Below are positions 11,110-21,300 of a DNA stretch of 64,000 nucleotides, piece after piece. The stretch is from NCBI RefSeq assembly GCF_027744825.2, contig NC_071342.1:21358501-21422500 (forward strand), written 5' to 3'. This DNA is from Synchiropus splendidus (taxonomy: Eukaryota > Chordata > Actinopteri > Syngnathiformes > Callionymidae). A program made the position numbers and the translations under genes. Within the stretch, counting starts at the first letter, position 1; every line of letters begins with the position of its first letter. Below the pieces are notes generated by a model, which saw nothing but the letters and a program-made list of their open reading frames with translations, had not been told where the DNA came from and did not search any database.

Positions 11110-11241
11110 TCACTCGAGCGACTTGGCGAACTCGGCGTAGTCGATGTAGCCGTCGTTGTTCTTGTCGTCATCCCTCAACACGTCGTCGATGAGCGCGATG
11201 AGATCCTCCTCCTTCATGGGCTGGCTGTTCTCGCCTCGCTC
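11110..11241 (-). CDS. mcfd2: mcfd2 coding exon 3 (second EF hand, C-terminus)
   Basis: Reading minus, the acceptor GTCTCGGTCAG precedes 11241 and the stop TGA is at 11112-11110. Phase 0 in. Encodes residues 110-152, including the EF2 loop. Confidence 0.95.
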   Translation of the reverse strand, partial: ERGENSQPMKEEDLIALIDDVLRDDDKNNDGYIDYAEFAKSLE

Positions 11242-13787
11242 CTGACCGAGACAGGACAGAGCGCAGGGGGTGAGGACACAGGCAAGACACACGTCCAGGC
11301 GCCAGCAGGACACAGGGCCTACACAAGCTGCCGACTGGACTTCACGACCACACGTGGATCGGGACTTTGCGCTGCTGGGGGACAACAAACTGAGTCGCCT
11401 CTCTGACACCATATTAGCTCCACATTATGCTAAAAAAGACAAACACATTAAACACAACAACAGTGTTTGTGTAGCTGCACATTTGACAGGAAGAACAGGA
11501 TGGACAAGAAATAAAACATCATCGACGTCACGCAACAGAGAAGAGGAACTGTCAATTAGTGTGGAAAGTGTTTCACGGAAAAGCATGAGGACAAATGTAT
11601 CTGGGCAACACAGAGTGTCGACACGACACGGGACCAGCAGCACAACTGACAGGTTACACAACTGAGCTACTCTGGATTACTTGATCGAAGGACTGGATTT
11701 AGAACCAGTCAGAGGCTCAGAGCCACATTGTTTGACTGTGATGCTGAAAAGAGCCACATGCTACAAACATGTCAGGCTGTGAGGTTTCACCTGAACAGCT
11801 GGGCACGTGACTTAGCGCAGTATAGCGGTTAAAGCTCATCCCTGTGTGTGAGACAAGGTTGCTGGTTCACGTCCGGCGTAGGTCTCTTGTGCATGTATTT
11901 TTAAAATTCATACATTTCACAGTGATCCTCCTGGAAATATCAAGAGGCGTAGATAGAAATGTGTGCGCCATTTATTTGACTTCTCCATCTTTTGATGTAG
12001 CTCATGCCACCAATAACGTGGCCCCAGTCTGTGTGTGTGTGTGAGCCACGCTGCCTACTGGAGCGTCTCACCTTCACTGAATTCAACAGACTTCACCACC
12101 ATCAACAATGAATGATAGGTGAAACACATGCCAGACCTTTAGTTTAGGGAAGGACAAAGTCAAACGTGGAACTGAGTCATGTCAATCGTGTTGATCGTGG
12201 ATCTGATGGCGGTCATGACGGCTTGGAGCACGTGCGGCGAGGTTTATTGTTTATGTTTCAAAGTTAAACGCAAGTCAAAGTCTTTGAACAATATGTTGAC
12301 ATTTCACCGGAGTAGCTCTTACTCTTTCATCTTGTTTCCTGTATAAACAATCATCTCAACAGCAACTCGACCAAAATCGCAGCCAGTTCGGCGGTGGGAC
12401 ATTCTTAGGTTCTTAGGTTCAGGCTCGATTCCACGATTCTGACTCAATTCACCAATGTCCAGGTTTCACTTATTTAAATGTATCACAAGCAGAACTCACC
12501 AGAGCAGTGAGCCGTCGAGCGAACTCTGTATAAGAAGGTGTATGTAAACAAACATGGCCGACCACTAGATCTGCCCATACCGTCTCTATTTCAGACGCAG
12601 CCATAAAACACACCATCTTGCTAATAGCTAATTCACTGTGGTTATGAGTAGGGCTGTGTTTTGGCAGGCATCTTGCGATATGACACGTATCCCGATACAG
12701 GAGGGGCGATATGATACATTGCGAAATATTGTAACAAGAATCATCATTTTATGCAGTACAATGTTATGGGCATGAAAACAAGTTTCTTGTTATTATGTCA
12801 GTCCAGTAAGACTTTCATTTATGTGTCACACTCCGACTGAGGAACGAATCCTTTAATCAGCAAAATAACTCCAGTGTGCAAAATGAAAACGTGTCACAAA
12901 TACAGCAGCATATCCAAGTATCTATGTATTAAACATCGATGCAGATACAACTTAAAATGTCAAGACAATACCACACAATCAAATATTGCGATCTTGCAGC
13001 AAAAAACACTGATTCAAGCATCGCGATATTTGAGCGCATCGATATCAGCCCTGCCATCAGAGGCAAGTCGACTCGCAACCAACCCCACAGAAAGAAGCTA
13101 CAGGCAACTCTAACAGCGCGGCTTGAACAGTCTCCTGAAGATGTGAAAATCAAGCGGTTCGGCAGAAAACATCGGCGAGGATCAAGTACCTATAGCTTAT
13201 ATTTGGGTTATTTATTTAGTATTCATTTCCAATTGCTGAAAACCTGACTGTCTTGTGTTTTATGGTTAGTGTTATACATTTATTAAACTCATTCGTGGTT
13301 CTGTATGGAGACTCAAGTATATTCCCAGCCACAGTTTGAATGGCACAAGCGCGTACTGGGCCTTCTGGGCGACGAGTCTCTCACCTCTTTGTGGACGTGT
13401 GTGATGGCCGTGGCCAGCTCCAGCCCGTCCAACAGGTTGTTGCCGTCGTAGTCGTGCATCTTGAAGTAGTGCAGCTGCAGCTCCTGCGGCGACATCTCCT
13501 TCTCCGGTTTGTCGATCACCCCGTCCAAGTGCTCCATGATGTGGCTGCAGGAGAAAAACCCCAGGCTTCAACAGCTGTCGGAGGCGGACAAAGTCCAGCA
13601 GGCTGAGCAAATACACCTACTCTTTGTCCTGGACCATGTTGCGATCCAAGCGGCCGTGACCGTGGATGTGAGCCCCACTCTCGATGACCGGAGGAGGCTG
13701 CTGTTTCTGGTCCGCCTGACTGTGAACGCGCAGGAGAACCGAGCACAGGAGGAGAAGCCCCAGCTGTATGGCACACCTTCCACTCAT
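11110..13787 (-). CDS. mcfd2: mcfd2, EF-hand cargo-receptor subunit (3 coding exons)
   Basis: Minus-strand exons 13787-13621, 13544-13385 and 11241-11110 join in frame to 152 aa; human MCFD2 is 146 aa. An N-terminal hydrophobic run ([13 protein letters not shown]) followed by RVHS-Q is a signal peptide. Two canonical EF-hand loops follow: Asp87-Glu98 ([12 protein letters not shown]) and Asp135-Glu146 ([12 protein letters not shown]), all calcium-liganding positions intact. The ending [10 protein letters not shown] matches human MCFD2 almost exactly. The family forms a calcium-dependent complex with the lectin LMAN1/ERGIC-53, carrying glycoproteins such as factors V and VIII from ER to Golgi. 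The ATG at 13787 (A at -3) is preferred over an in-frame ATG at 13820 (weak context) because it leaves a normal signal peptide. Divergent from ttc7a, as in human. Confidence 0.95.
11811..11880 (+). repeat. tRNA-like SINE fragment
   Basis: A box-A-like TAGCGGTTAAAG is followed about 35 bp later by box-B-like GGTTGCTGGTTCACGTCC. It shares the GGTTGCTGGTTCA core with the array in prop1 intron 1. The limits are approximate. Confidence 0.4.
12649..13053. mobile_element. Diverged DNA element with GCGATAT/CGATAT motifs
   Basis: It begins TAGGGCTGTG and ends CGATATCAGCCCTG, so the ends form a short inverted repeat (AGGGCTG). GCGATAT and ATCGATG words recur near both ends. The type is common in fish DNA, but I cannot name the family, and no target-site duplication is evident. 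Confidence 0.4.
13385..13544 (-). CDS. mcfd2: mcfd2 coding exon 2 (first EF hand)
   Basis: Reading minus, the acceptor TTCTCCTGCAG precedes 13544 and the donor GAG|GTGAGA follows 13385. Encodes [20 protein letters not shown] and the EF1 loop, ending HVHKE in phase 0, the same residue boundary as expected from human MCFD2. Confidence 0.97.
13621..13787 (-). CDS. mcfd2: mcfd2 coding exon 1 (signal peptide)
   Basis: ATG at 13787-13785 (A at -3), donor GA|GTAGGT at 13620. The exon ends in phase 2 within DKD, joining the HIMEHL exon. Encodes the signal peptide and the linker ending [10 protein letters not shown] (human GLDKNTVHDQ). Confidence 0.88.
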
Positions 13788-14175
13788 CCTGTTGGACCAA
13801 CAACGACAGTCACGTTCCATATGTCACACAGACGTTCGCTGGGGTTCATGCAAACCTCGCTGCTGACACACGACAACGAAAACAACACCAGTGAAGCGTT
13901 AACGAGCGACAACAATAACAAAACTCACAGTTCAAAGTAACGTAAAACATAACGTCAGCTTGACAGGAGGTTCCCCCAAACTTTCACGTTCACATAAAAT
14001 CAACATCAAAACCTTTTAAAAAGCGCTTAAAAGGAACGAAGATCGCGTCGTTCCATCTGCTACCATCCAAACACACAAGCGCACAATGACAACGTGTGGC
14101 TTTACGAGCAACAACATGCCACAAACGAATGATTTACAAGTCCAAGCAAAAAGTTTATAGCCAAATGTGGATTAC

Positions 14176-14260
14176 CTGGTCGCGTCAAGTGCGATATCGT
14201 CAGTAACGAGTCCAGCGATGGGTCACCGCTCACATTCACCGCGCGGCTTCCCGTAGCTGC
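14176..14260 (-). other. mcfd2: Possible mcfd2 untranslated first exon (A)
   Basis: The minus strand reads CGCGACCAG|GTAATC, a usable donor about 350 bp upstream of the coding exon, next to CG-rich sequence. The upstream end is unknown; the coordinate is approximate. Confidence 0.3.
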
Positions 14261-14861
14261 TCTTGGACACGACAGCGCGTTCTGATTGGCTGAGACTCTC
14301 AGAGACCAAACTGTTTTGACAAGAGGAGCATCGGAAATGCTCGCCTTCTAGCGGCGTAATGAAATTCATAATCAAAGACTCATACCCATCGATGGGATTA
14401 TTCTGTAGTGATTTGAATTTATCGGCAGTAAACATCGAAGTTATCGGTGAAATATAAAATATAAATTCACAGGCGATTGCAGAAACAAATTAATACCTTA
14501 ACACAAATGTAACTAATAGTTCACTTAGAAAATACTGTTTGTATGATGAATTGCCGTTTAAAAACAGAAACTGTGTTTATGCAAGGACTATTGTTCCTCA
14601 TTTCCTTAAGAATTGTATTTTGAGGTAAAAAGACCAACAGCATTCACTGTGAACTGTTTTTTTTATCGCAGATAAAGTGAACATTTTTTTGCTGTAAATT
14701 TAAGGGTTAGGGTTCGGCTAGATGCTCGAAGCTAAAGTAGATGACTGTTTACATTTATTACGATTTTCACTCCACTAACTTAAATTAAAGCGAAGTCGAT
14801 TTCAACATATGCTTTTTTAGACTTACTCGTGTGAGACGTTATTTACCTACCTGGAGACCTT

Positions 14862-14990
14862 CGTAACCAGCCGAGAATCCTCTTGACCTCAAAACTATCT
14901 TTGTGATCCGGCTACGTCACACGCTACGTCACGCTCCAGCGTTTGGAACCTTCTTTCGCTCGTGAACGCCCGCCGTCTTTCTGCAATAGA
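14862..14990 (-). other. mcfd2: Possible mcfd2 untranslated first exon (B)
   Basis: The minus strand reads GGTCTCCAG|GTAGGTAAAT, a near-consensus donor, directly downstream (minus orientation) of two GTGACGTAGC boxes. It could be an alternative first exon; the 5' end is not defined. Confidence 0.3.
14911..14932. promoter_or_regulatory. Two tandem CRE-like boxes near mcfd2
   Basis: GCTACGTCAC occurs at 14911-14920 and again at 14923-14932, exactly 12 bp apart. On the minus strand each reads GTGACGTAGC, a CRE/ATF-like half palindrome. The position fits an mcfd2 promoter. Confidence 0.45.
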
Positions 14991-15110
14991 CTAATGTCAA
15001 ACTTCCCAAAAGAAAATGACGGCGCCATGTCTTTGTTCAAGAGATTCGAGGTTGAGTTGTGTGTCCATGCGTAGCTGCTAGACATCCTCCGTGTCCTCTG
15101 TGCTCCCTGG

Positions 15111-15118
15111 TGACGTCA
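15111..15118. promoter_or_regulatory. CRE palindrome TGACGTCA
   Basis: Perfect CREB/ATF consensus in the mcfd2-ttc7a upstream interval, 180 bp from the tandem CRE-like pair. Confidence 0.5.
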
Positions 15119-15546
15119 CGTAGCCTCGTTGAAGCCGTGCCCCAGTGTTTCACTTTAATGTGTTGTTGAGTTGGTTTTGATGTTGACTTGCGCACAGTTC
15201 TGTTGCTTCTATCGATTGTTTCACGTGAAGTGAATTCTCGAGTTGAATATTCGTGACGCTTGCAAAGTATTTCATTTTTCAACGATCCAAAGAGTGAGGA
15301 ATTAAACTCCTGAAACCTGTGACACATGCGCACCTAATGTTGTGAATGCAGCTTTCGTGAGGCGGTGTTCCCTAATCCCACTTGATCCAGTTACAGTGTT
15401 AACTGAAGGGTTAAGATGGTGCGGGCATGACGGAGGAAAACACCTGAACACGCGGACCAAAGTTTAACTGATCAATATATTACCCTTTCAAACCTTTTTT
15501 TAATGTTTCATTGTGCTTCTATGACTGTTTTTTTTATGCCAAAATA

Positions 15547-16238
15547 CTGTGGTTCTCGACCACAATCCGTTCCAGACGGCTGTTCGAGAAGCTAATTGTT
15601 CGAAATCTGAATCTATGTTCCCCATTACAATGAATGGAAAAAGAAGTAATGCGTTCCAAGCCTTAAAACAGTCTTTTGTAGGAGTGAATGTAGAGTGTCT
15701 GCTGCAGGTGGCTGTTCCTCTATGTGTGTGGCCGCTGCATGTGGGAGGGGTTGCCGAGTGAGTGAGGTCTCTCCAGAAGTGAAGAGGTGCCCGGTGCGTG
15801 TCCAGCTCTGAATGTGCGCTTCTGTGCAGTTTGGCTGTGACAAAGTCATAAACCAAGTCACGCTCTGTCCCAGACTGGCCTCATCCCTGTCCCAGCTCCA
15901 GCCCACAACAGGACATCAAACCCTGGAGTGAGCGCTCCAGCACCTCCCCTGTGACACTCTACCACGGTCCAGTGTGGAGACGGGAAAGGTTTTACACCTC
16001 AATATGAAGAAAAAACAGTCAGTAAATGTAGCTAACGGGACACGTCTGCATACAGAGGCTGCGTTATACACAATAACAAAGCGCGTCATGGGTCAGCTGA
16101 TCGGTCTGCGCACGTTATGTTTTTTCCGGCTTTTTTCAGGGGGCGTTCGAATTCTGGATTTTCGTTCGAAATCAGAAGCAAAAAAATCTAGAAATTTTTG
16201 TTCCAAATCCGATTTGTTCGAAAACCGAGGTACCACTG
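15547..16238. mobile_element. Mariner-like non-autonomous element with TA target site
   Basis: The left end is CTGTGGTTCTCGACC and the right end, reverse complemented, is CAGTGGTACCTCGGTT. Both ends abut a TA dinucleotide (15545-15546 and 16239-16240), as for Tc1/mariner insertions. Inner TTCGAA-rich words recur at both ends. No transposase frame. Confidence 0.6.
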
Positions 16239-16296
16239 TACTACCTATTTTCTCCACTAGGGGCCGCCCAACCTGGCACACGATTTTTTTACAGGT

Positions 16297-16740
16297 TCTA
16301 CCGTACCGGTTCATTATTGCGCAGAGCAGGCGCCAGTATGGAAGTATATCTGTGCCATCAGATATTAAATATGAATTTCAACTAATGATTTTTTTTGCCG
16401 CATCAAAAACACAATTTGAATTTTAAATAACATCAAATTGCTATTCTTTCAACTGTATTGAAGTTTATTTTAAGTATGCATTTTTTAATACTGATTTTTT
16501 ACACGTATATATGATTTTGTTTTTTGTATTTAATTGTATTTTTATTAATCAAATTTAATTTTTATACTGAATTTATTTCTACATGGAAAAAAATGGCAGG
16601 TGAAAGAATAGCATTGATGAAATTTTTAGTGGCTTTTCATATTCACGATGGCACAGCTATACTTCCATCCACCAGTGGCAGGCGGTCTAATGCATAGGAC
16701 TTCCTCTTGGACTAGTGTATATGTGTCATACATCCATGCC
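16297..16740. mobile_element. Palindromic MITE, copy 1
   Basis: Contains CCAGTATGGAAGTATATCTG near 16333 and the near reverse complement CAGCTATACTTCCATCC near 16654-16670, so the two halves are inverted repeats extending inward with decay. A second copy at 19830-20275 shares the same outer sequence (TTCTACC..GGTTCA on the left, GACTTCCTC on the right). No coding capacity. Family not identified. Confidence 0.65.
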
Positions 16741-17097
16741 ATGTATGATTGTGTTGTTCTTGCTTTTAACACATATATCACAGAAGCAATTCAGAGCTGC
16801 AGAGCGTATTAAATCGGTATAATGTAATCATCAAAACATCATTTGATGACAACAAATCAAGACGTATTTGTTGGTCTGACTCGACATTTAGCCTAAAACA
16901 TTCTGAAACATCAGTTGGAAAAAGCGTATTCAATCTCAAATTGAGCTAACTTGCACACGGAAACATCAGGTTCACCACAAGTAGTTCCTTTGACTTTGAA
17001 TCCGGGCGGAATGCTCTGTCCAGGTTGGAACCCCCAGGTGGAGATTAAGCATCCCAGGTCTGTAGGGCGTCTGGAGTCTAGTGTCTCTCTCTCTCTG

Positions 17098-17560
17098 GCG
17101 ATACAAGCTCTTTCATCATGAGGAGAGGAAGGAGAAGATCAGTGAACCTCCATGAGGAGACAGTTTGGGTGGCTTGGATGTCTCATTGTGATGTGTCATG
17201 GAGTAGTGAGGGGTTCATCTGTGAGGAGGCCCCTGGGCAGAACACACTAGTCCAAACCCGGGAAAGCCCTTTGACTATACTACTATTGAGTATTGAGTAT
17301 AGTATTTGAGACAGAACGGACTGTGTTTTAGATTAAATAAGACACAACAAACCAACTTTTTTGCCAATATTTCTATGATGAATTTTCGTTCCAGCATATA
17401 ATGTGGCCCCTGAGGACTTTGAATTGCCCACCCTGGTGCTAGAGAGATGATGGAAAAAAACAACGCAGTATTTGTCCAGAAGAGCTGGAGGAGGTTTCTG
17501 GAGAGATTTTGATGTGACCTGACCTCGTATAAGAGACATTTAAATGGTGGATGGATACTA
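17098..17560 (+). mobile_element. LINE 3'-end remnant
   Basis: Contains GAGGAGACAGTTTGGGTGGC and, further on, AGAAGAGCTGGAGGAGGTTT, TGACCTGACCTCG and a terminal ATGGTGGATGG, resembling the 3' part of fish Rex/RTE-like LINEs. Near 17400-17440 a separate scrap matches the right end of the hAT family (ATGTGGCCCC...TTGCCCACC). All frames are broken. Confidence 0.45.
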
Positions 17561-17686
17561 CAATTATATTTTTGTGTCAAAAGAGTAACACACGTACATG
17601 ATCACATAATTCACCTTCGTTCTTTGGTCAATTGTAGACATGAATAAATGAGAAAACATTTGCTGGATGTCAGTTTTAGTTTGAGG

Positions 17687-17694
17687 TGACGTCA
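17687..17694. promoter_or_regulatory. CRE palindrome 1 upstream of ttc7a
   Basis: TGACGTCA within GTGACGTCACTC, 567 bp before the ttc7a ATG. Confidence 0.5.
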
Positions 17695-17945
17695 CTCTGA
17701 ATGCATTTTATTATTCATGAAAGATTTCAGATGACGAAAACCTTTGAGCTGGAAGTGAGTCATATGCGTTGCATTTTTTTTACAGAGTCAGCTTAATAAT
17801 AATAATGAAAATGGTCTGTATATGTTTGAGGACGCGCACCTGAGACGCACTGTCAATTGTAATCACGTGCACGATGCATTCACGCATTTACAGGAGAGAA
17901 AGAAAGAAAAAAAAACGTATGAAACATTTCCTCTGGTTGTATGAG

Positions 17946-17953
17946 TGACGTCA
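17946..17953. promoter_or_regulatory. CRE palindrome 2 upstream of ttc7a
   Basis: TGACGTCA within the same 12-bp GTGACGTCACTC, about 308 bp before the ttc7a ATG. Confidence 0.55.
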
Positions 17954-18171
17954 CTCTCCGAAGTACATTTTAAACGCAGTTTATGTTCAATGACTTATTT
18001 GCTCGTATATTAAAAATAAAACGTATATATGTAAATCCGCGCAGTGTGGCGTCATTTACCAAAATCTAAAGTTACATTCAGTCATATTATTCCCCATTTT
18101 CGCTGCTAAAATCATTTCTAGCGGTCGGTTTTATTCTGTTCGTTTTTAAGAAAGTGGCAGTGGTTGTGTTG

Positions 18172-18179
18172 TGACGTCA
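18172..18179. promoter_or_regulatory. CRE palindrome 3, ttc7a proximal promoter
   Basis: TGACGTCA within GTGACGTCACTC, 82 bp before the ttc7a ATG in a CG-rich, TATA-less patch. A proximal position like this is typical of functional CREs. Confidence 0.6.
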
Positions 18180-18260
18180 CTCCTCCTCCGCGTCTCCGAC
18201 CAGTCCGCAGTTACTCCCATCGTGTCCGGGGAATACTCCCACCACCGGGACAGAGCGGCC

Positions 18261-18390
18261 ATGGCCTCCCGCGTCTCCTTCACCCAAGTCCGCCTGGAAG
18301 TGGAGCTGGAGCGGTACCGGGCCGAGTGTCAGTGGGATCGCATGCCGACCATCGTGGACCAGATGCAGGCGGCCAGGATCCACGAGGACG
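18261..18390 (+). CDS. ttc7a: ttc7a exon 1 (aa 1-44)
   Basis: ATG at 18261, donor G|GTGAGT at 18391, phase 1. A longer upstream open frame lacks an ATG, so 18261 is the start. Confidence 0.92.
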
Positions 18391-21300
18391 GTGAGTGGGC
18401 TTCACCTGCGGGTCTGCAGCGAGCGCTCGGAACAACTCGCACTGAACTTTATTGTGGAGACGTGACGTGAAAAAGTCGCTTATATTCAGGATGAGAGTCG
18501 GCTGGATTTCTCTCATAACCAGCGTGGACTTTAGCCTCGTCTTATCTCATGGAAAGTTCAGTCAGCAAAAGTTCTGTTCTTCACCTGAATATGACCGGGA
18601 CCTGACTCTTGTTTATTATTTTAAAGTACATTTGCTGATATGATTATGGTTACAAGATCATAATAATAATAATAAAGAGCACATAAAAATGATGTATTAT
18701 TGTTAATAAAGCGTTTCGCAGATCCCAATCTTCATTCATAGCTCATTCAGTTTAAAATCTGACTGAGAACCAAGGACTCAGACATACAGGAACCTCTTCT
18801 CATTTTTCACTTCAGTTTTTCATCTTGGATCTTCATTTCCTGCATCTGGGCTTTCACACTTTAATATCAGACAGCACCAGGGGAAGTTACTGATTCTCCT
18901 ACAGGAGCGTCTTGGCTGCTCTTTGCCCTTCATCTCAGCCACAAAGTGCTGAAACGCTGTGGTTAGTGTTCGCCTCATCACGCTCCGTCACCAAGCCTCC
19001 ACCTCTCACAGGAGTAAATATGGGTTCAGGTGGTTCTGCTCACGCCAGCAGGTGCTCTGGTGGTAAATCATTGTCATGTTTCACTGCTGTGAGAGAAGAA
19101 CAAACTTTAATATGACCATAAATCTGAGACCTATATTGGTCACAGGTTTGGTTGGCCACTTTTCTTGTCCGACTCTGTCCATCCGTCCGTCCATCTGTGT
19201 GTCGGGGTAAAAGATTCTGACTTTTATTCTTAATTGATTGGGGTATCACATTTTAAAGTTGAATAACATTGTGCGTGGAAGTGCTCCAGTGTTGAGTGAA
19301 CTCTTTGCTGCATAAAGTGTACAGCATTAAATTTTTTGTTATTCTATATTCAAGCTTTTTTTTTTATTTCAGCAGAATCTCATTTACTCTCCTTCATTCA
19401 AAAATCCATGATGTTTTGATGATGATATCATTCATTTCAATCCTCATACATTACAAACATAACAAGCATGTTACTGAAAATTACACAGGAAACACATTTA
19501 TAAACTCTGAAAACACTTGGAAATAAAAACTTGGAAAGACACTTAGGAAAAAACTTAGGAAAAAAAATAGTTTGCTGAAGAAGTTTGTTGTGAATGCTGT
19601 TAATGTGTATTTCAATATTTTATAATTTGTTCCAAGAGTTTGTAAATATGTTTTGCCCCTCTCAGCCACTGTTATTAATATACAGTAGGAACAATTTGGT
19701 TCCCAGAACTGAGCCTTGAGGCACTCCACATTCAACTTCTCTCTTTCTTGATTTAACATTATCTCCATGTACTGCTGTCTCCTGCACTGGTAGCTTAATA
19801 TTCAGCCTTTTGCTGTACCTCTGATCCCATTCTACCGGTTCACTATTGCGCAGAGCTGGCTCCAGTATGGAAGTATATCTGTGCCATATGAAATATGAAT
19901 TTCTACTACAGATTTTTTTGCAGCATCGAAAACACAGTCTGAATTTCACCTGTATTTAAGTTTATTTTAAATATATATATATATTTTTTATACTGATTTT
20001 GTTTTTTTGGATTGAATTGTATTTTTAGTCATCAAATTTGAATTTATTTCTACAGGTAAAAAAATGTCAGGTGAAAGAATAGCAGTGCTTGAAATTTTTA
20101 ACGTCATTTAAAATTCAATTGTGTTTTTAATCCTGCAAAAAAATTCATCAGCAGAAATTCATATTCAATATCTGATGGCACAGCTATACTTCCATACTCC
20201 AGACGCAGGCGGTCTAATACATAAGACTTCCTCTCGGACTAGCGTATATGTGTCGTACATCCGTGTTGTCTACAGCTACATCCATATCCTTGCTGTTTTG
20301 AGGCCATTATGCCATGGTTACAGGTGTCAAATGCTTTTTTTTAGTTGTGGCTCATGAGATAAGACTACTCTGAGATAAAGATGGGGAGATGTACACAAGA
20401 CGTATGTAAACATAAACATAAATTCATGATGTTGAAGACACTCACTGAGAACGGAACTAAAAAGAATTATAGTCACAAAAAAAACCCAGAATATATTTGG
20501 ATTGATGACTCACAGATACAAACATTGAGAAGAAACAAAGAGAAACATGGATAACAGAGACAGGCAGAGGTCTAAGCAGTTTGGCACATAAATGCACTGT
20601 GATATAGAACACACACAAGATGAAGACGTGACTGAGATACAGCCATGCAGAGTTGTGTCGTGATCTTCAGCCGTGTGTTTTGGATTCTACTTGAGTGTTT
20701 GTCCTCCTCACTGAGAGCCGTGTCCTCGGTTCTGCCGATTAAACTGGTAAATATGTGGAGAGTATAAACGCTGCTCGCCGTGCTGTTGTGAGAACACACA
20801 CCGCGGGAATGCGCACAGGAACGCTCCCGTCAAGTGTGTGTACACTAGACGTTATGGAGCATAAACGCGGGTCATATTCTGTTTGATTTGGTGCGGGAGC
20901 ACGTCCAGGGTAGGGAAAATGCATTTGGATGGGCGGTGGGAGGCTTCTCTCGGGCTGCAGAAGCATCTGACCTCTGACCTGCCGCTCAAACTGGCTGCGC
21001 TCTGATTTGACAGATGATTACTGCACGCTGGTGTTAGCTGAAGCGCTGCTGGAGGAGTGTCTGCAGGAGAACATGGAGCTCTTACGCCGCGCCACGCCGC
21101 TGGCTGAGAAGACTCAGCCCAGACTGGCCCGGGCCAAAGGCCACCTCAACACCATCCTGAGTCGAGGACGTCTCACGGTGGGTCACACAGCACAGCTGAG
21201 ATTCTTGAGCATCTGTGGCCCCTCGTGACCTGCTCCCTGCAGCCCAGGTACCTGAACGAAGCTCTGCTGCTCATGGCCAAAGTCCACTACGTCCAGGGGC

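Larger units (their letters stand above)
11242..13384 (-). other. mcfd2 intron 2
   Basis: 2.1-kb intron. It contains a tRNA-like SINE scrap near 11811-11880 and a diverged element rich in GCGATAT motifs at about 12649-13053. No exon is seen in the remainder. Confidence 0.75.
13788..18260. other. Shared upstream interval of mcfd2 and ttc7a
   Basis: 4.5 kb between divergent coding starts. It contains likely mcfd2 untranslated first exons (minus-strand donors CAG|GTAATC at 14175 and CAG|GTAGGT near 14861), five CRE-like boxes, a mariner-like element (15547-16238), a palindromic MITE (about 16297-16740) and a LINE scrap (17098-17560). No other coding exon is seen. Confidence 0.6.
18391..21013 (+). 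other. ttc7a intron 1
   Basis: 2.6 kb. Holds a LINE reverse-transcriptase scrap (about 19662-19810, minus) and palindromic MITE copy 2 (about 19830-20275). The rest is AT-rich without recognised features. Confidence 0.8.

Noticed and set aside
11270..11665. 131-codon plus-strand frame beside mcfd2 exon 3
   Set aside because: Opposite strand to the gene, within the intron, no homology signals.
13788..13820. mcfd2 start at the upstream in-frame ATG (13820)
   Set aside because: Poor context (C at -3), and it would place charged and Cys/Trp residues before the signal peptide; the ATG at 13787 gives a standard one.
18164..18260. N-terminal extension of ttc7a upstream of 18261
   Set aside because: No ATG opens it (only GTG/TTG), it overlaps the CRE and probable 5' UTR, and TTC7 proteins start near the chosen ATG.
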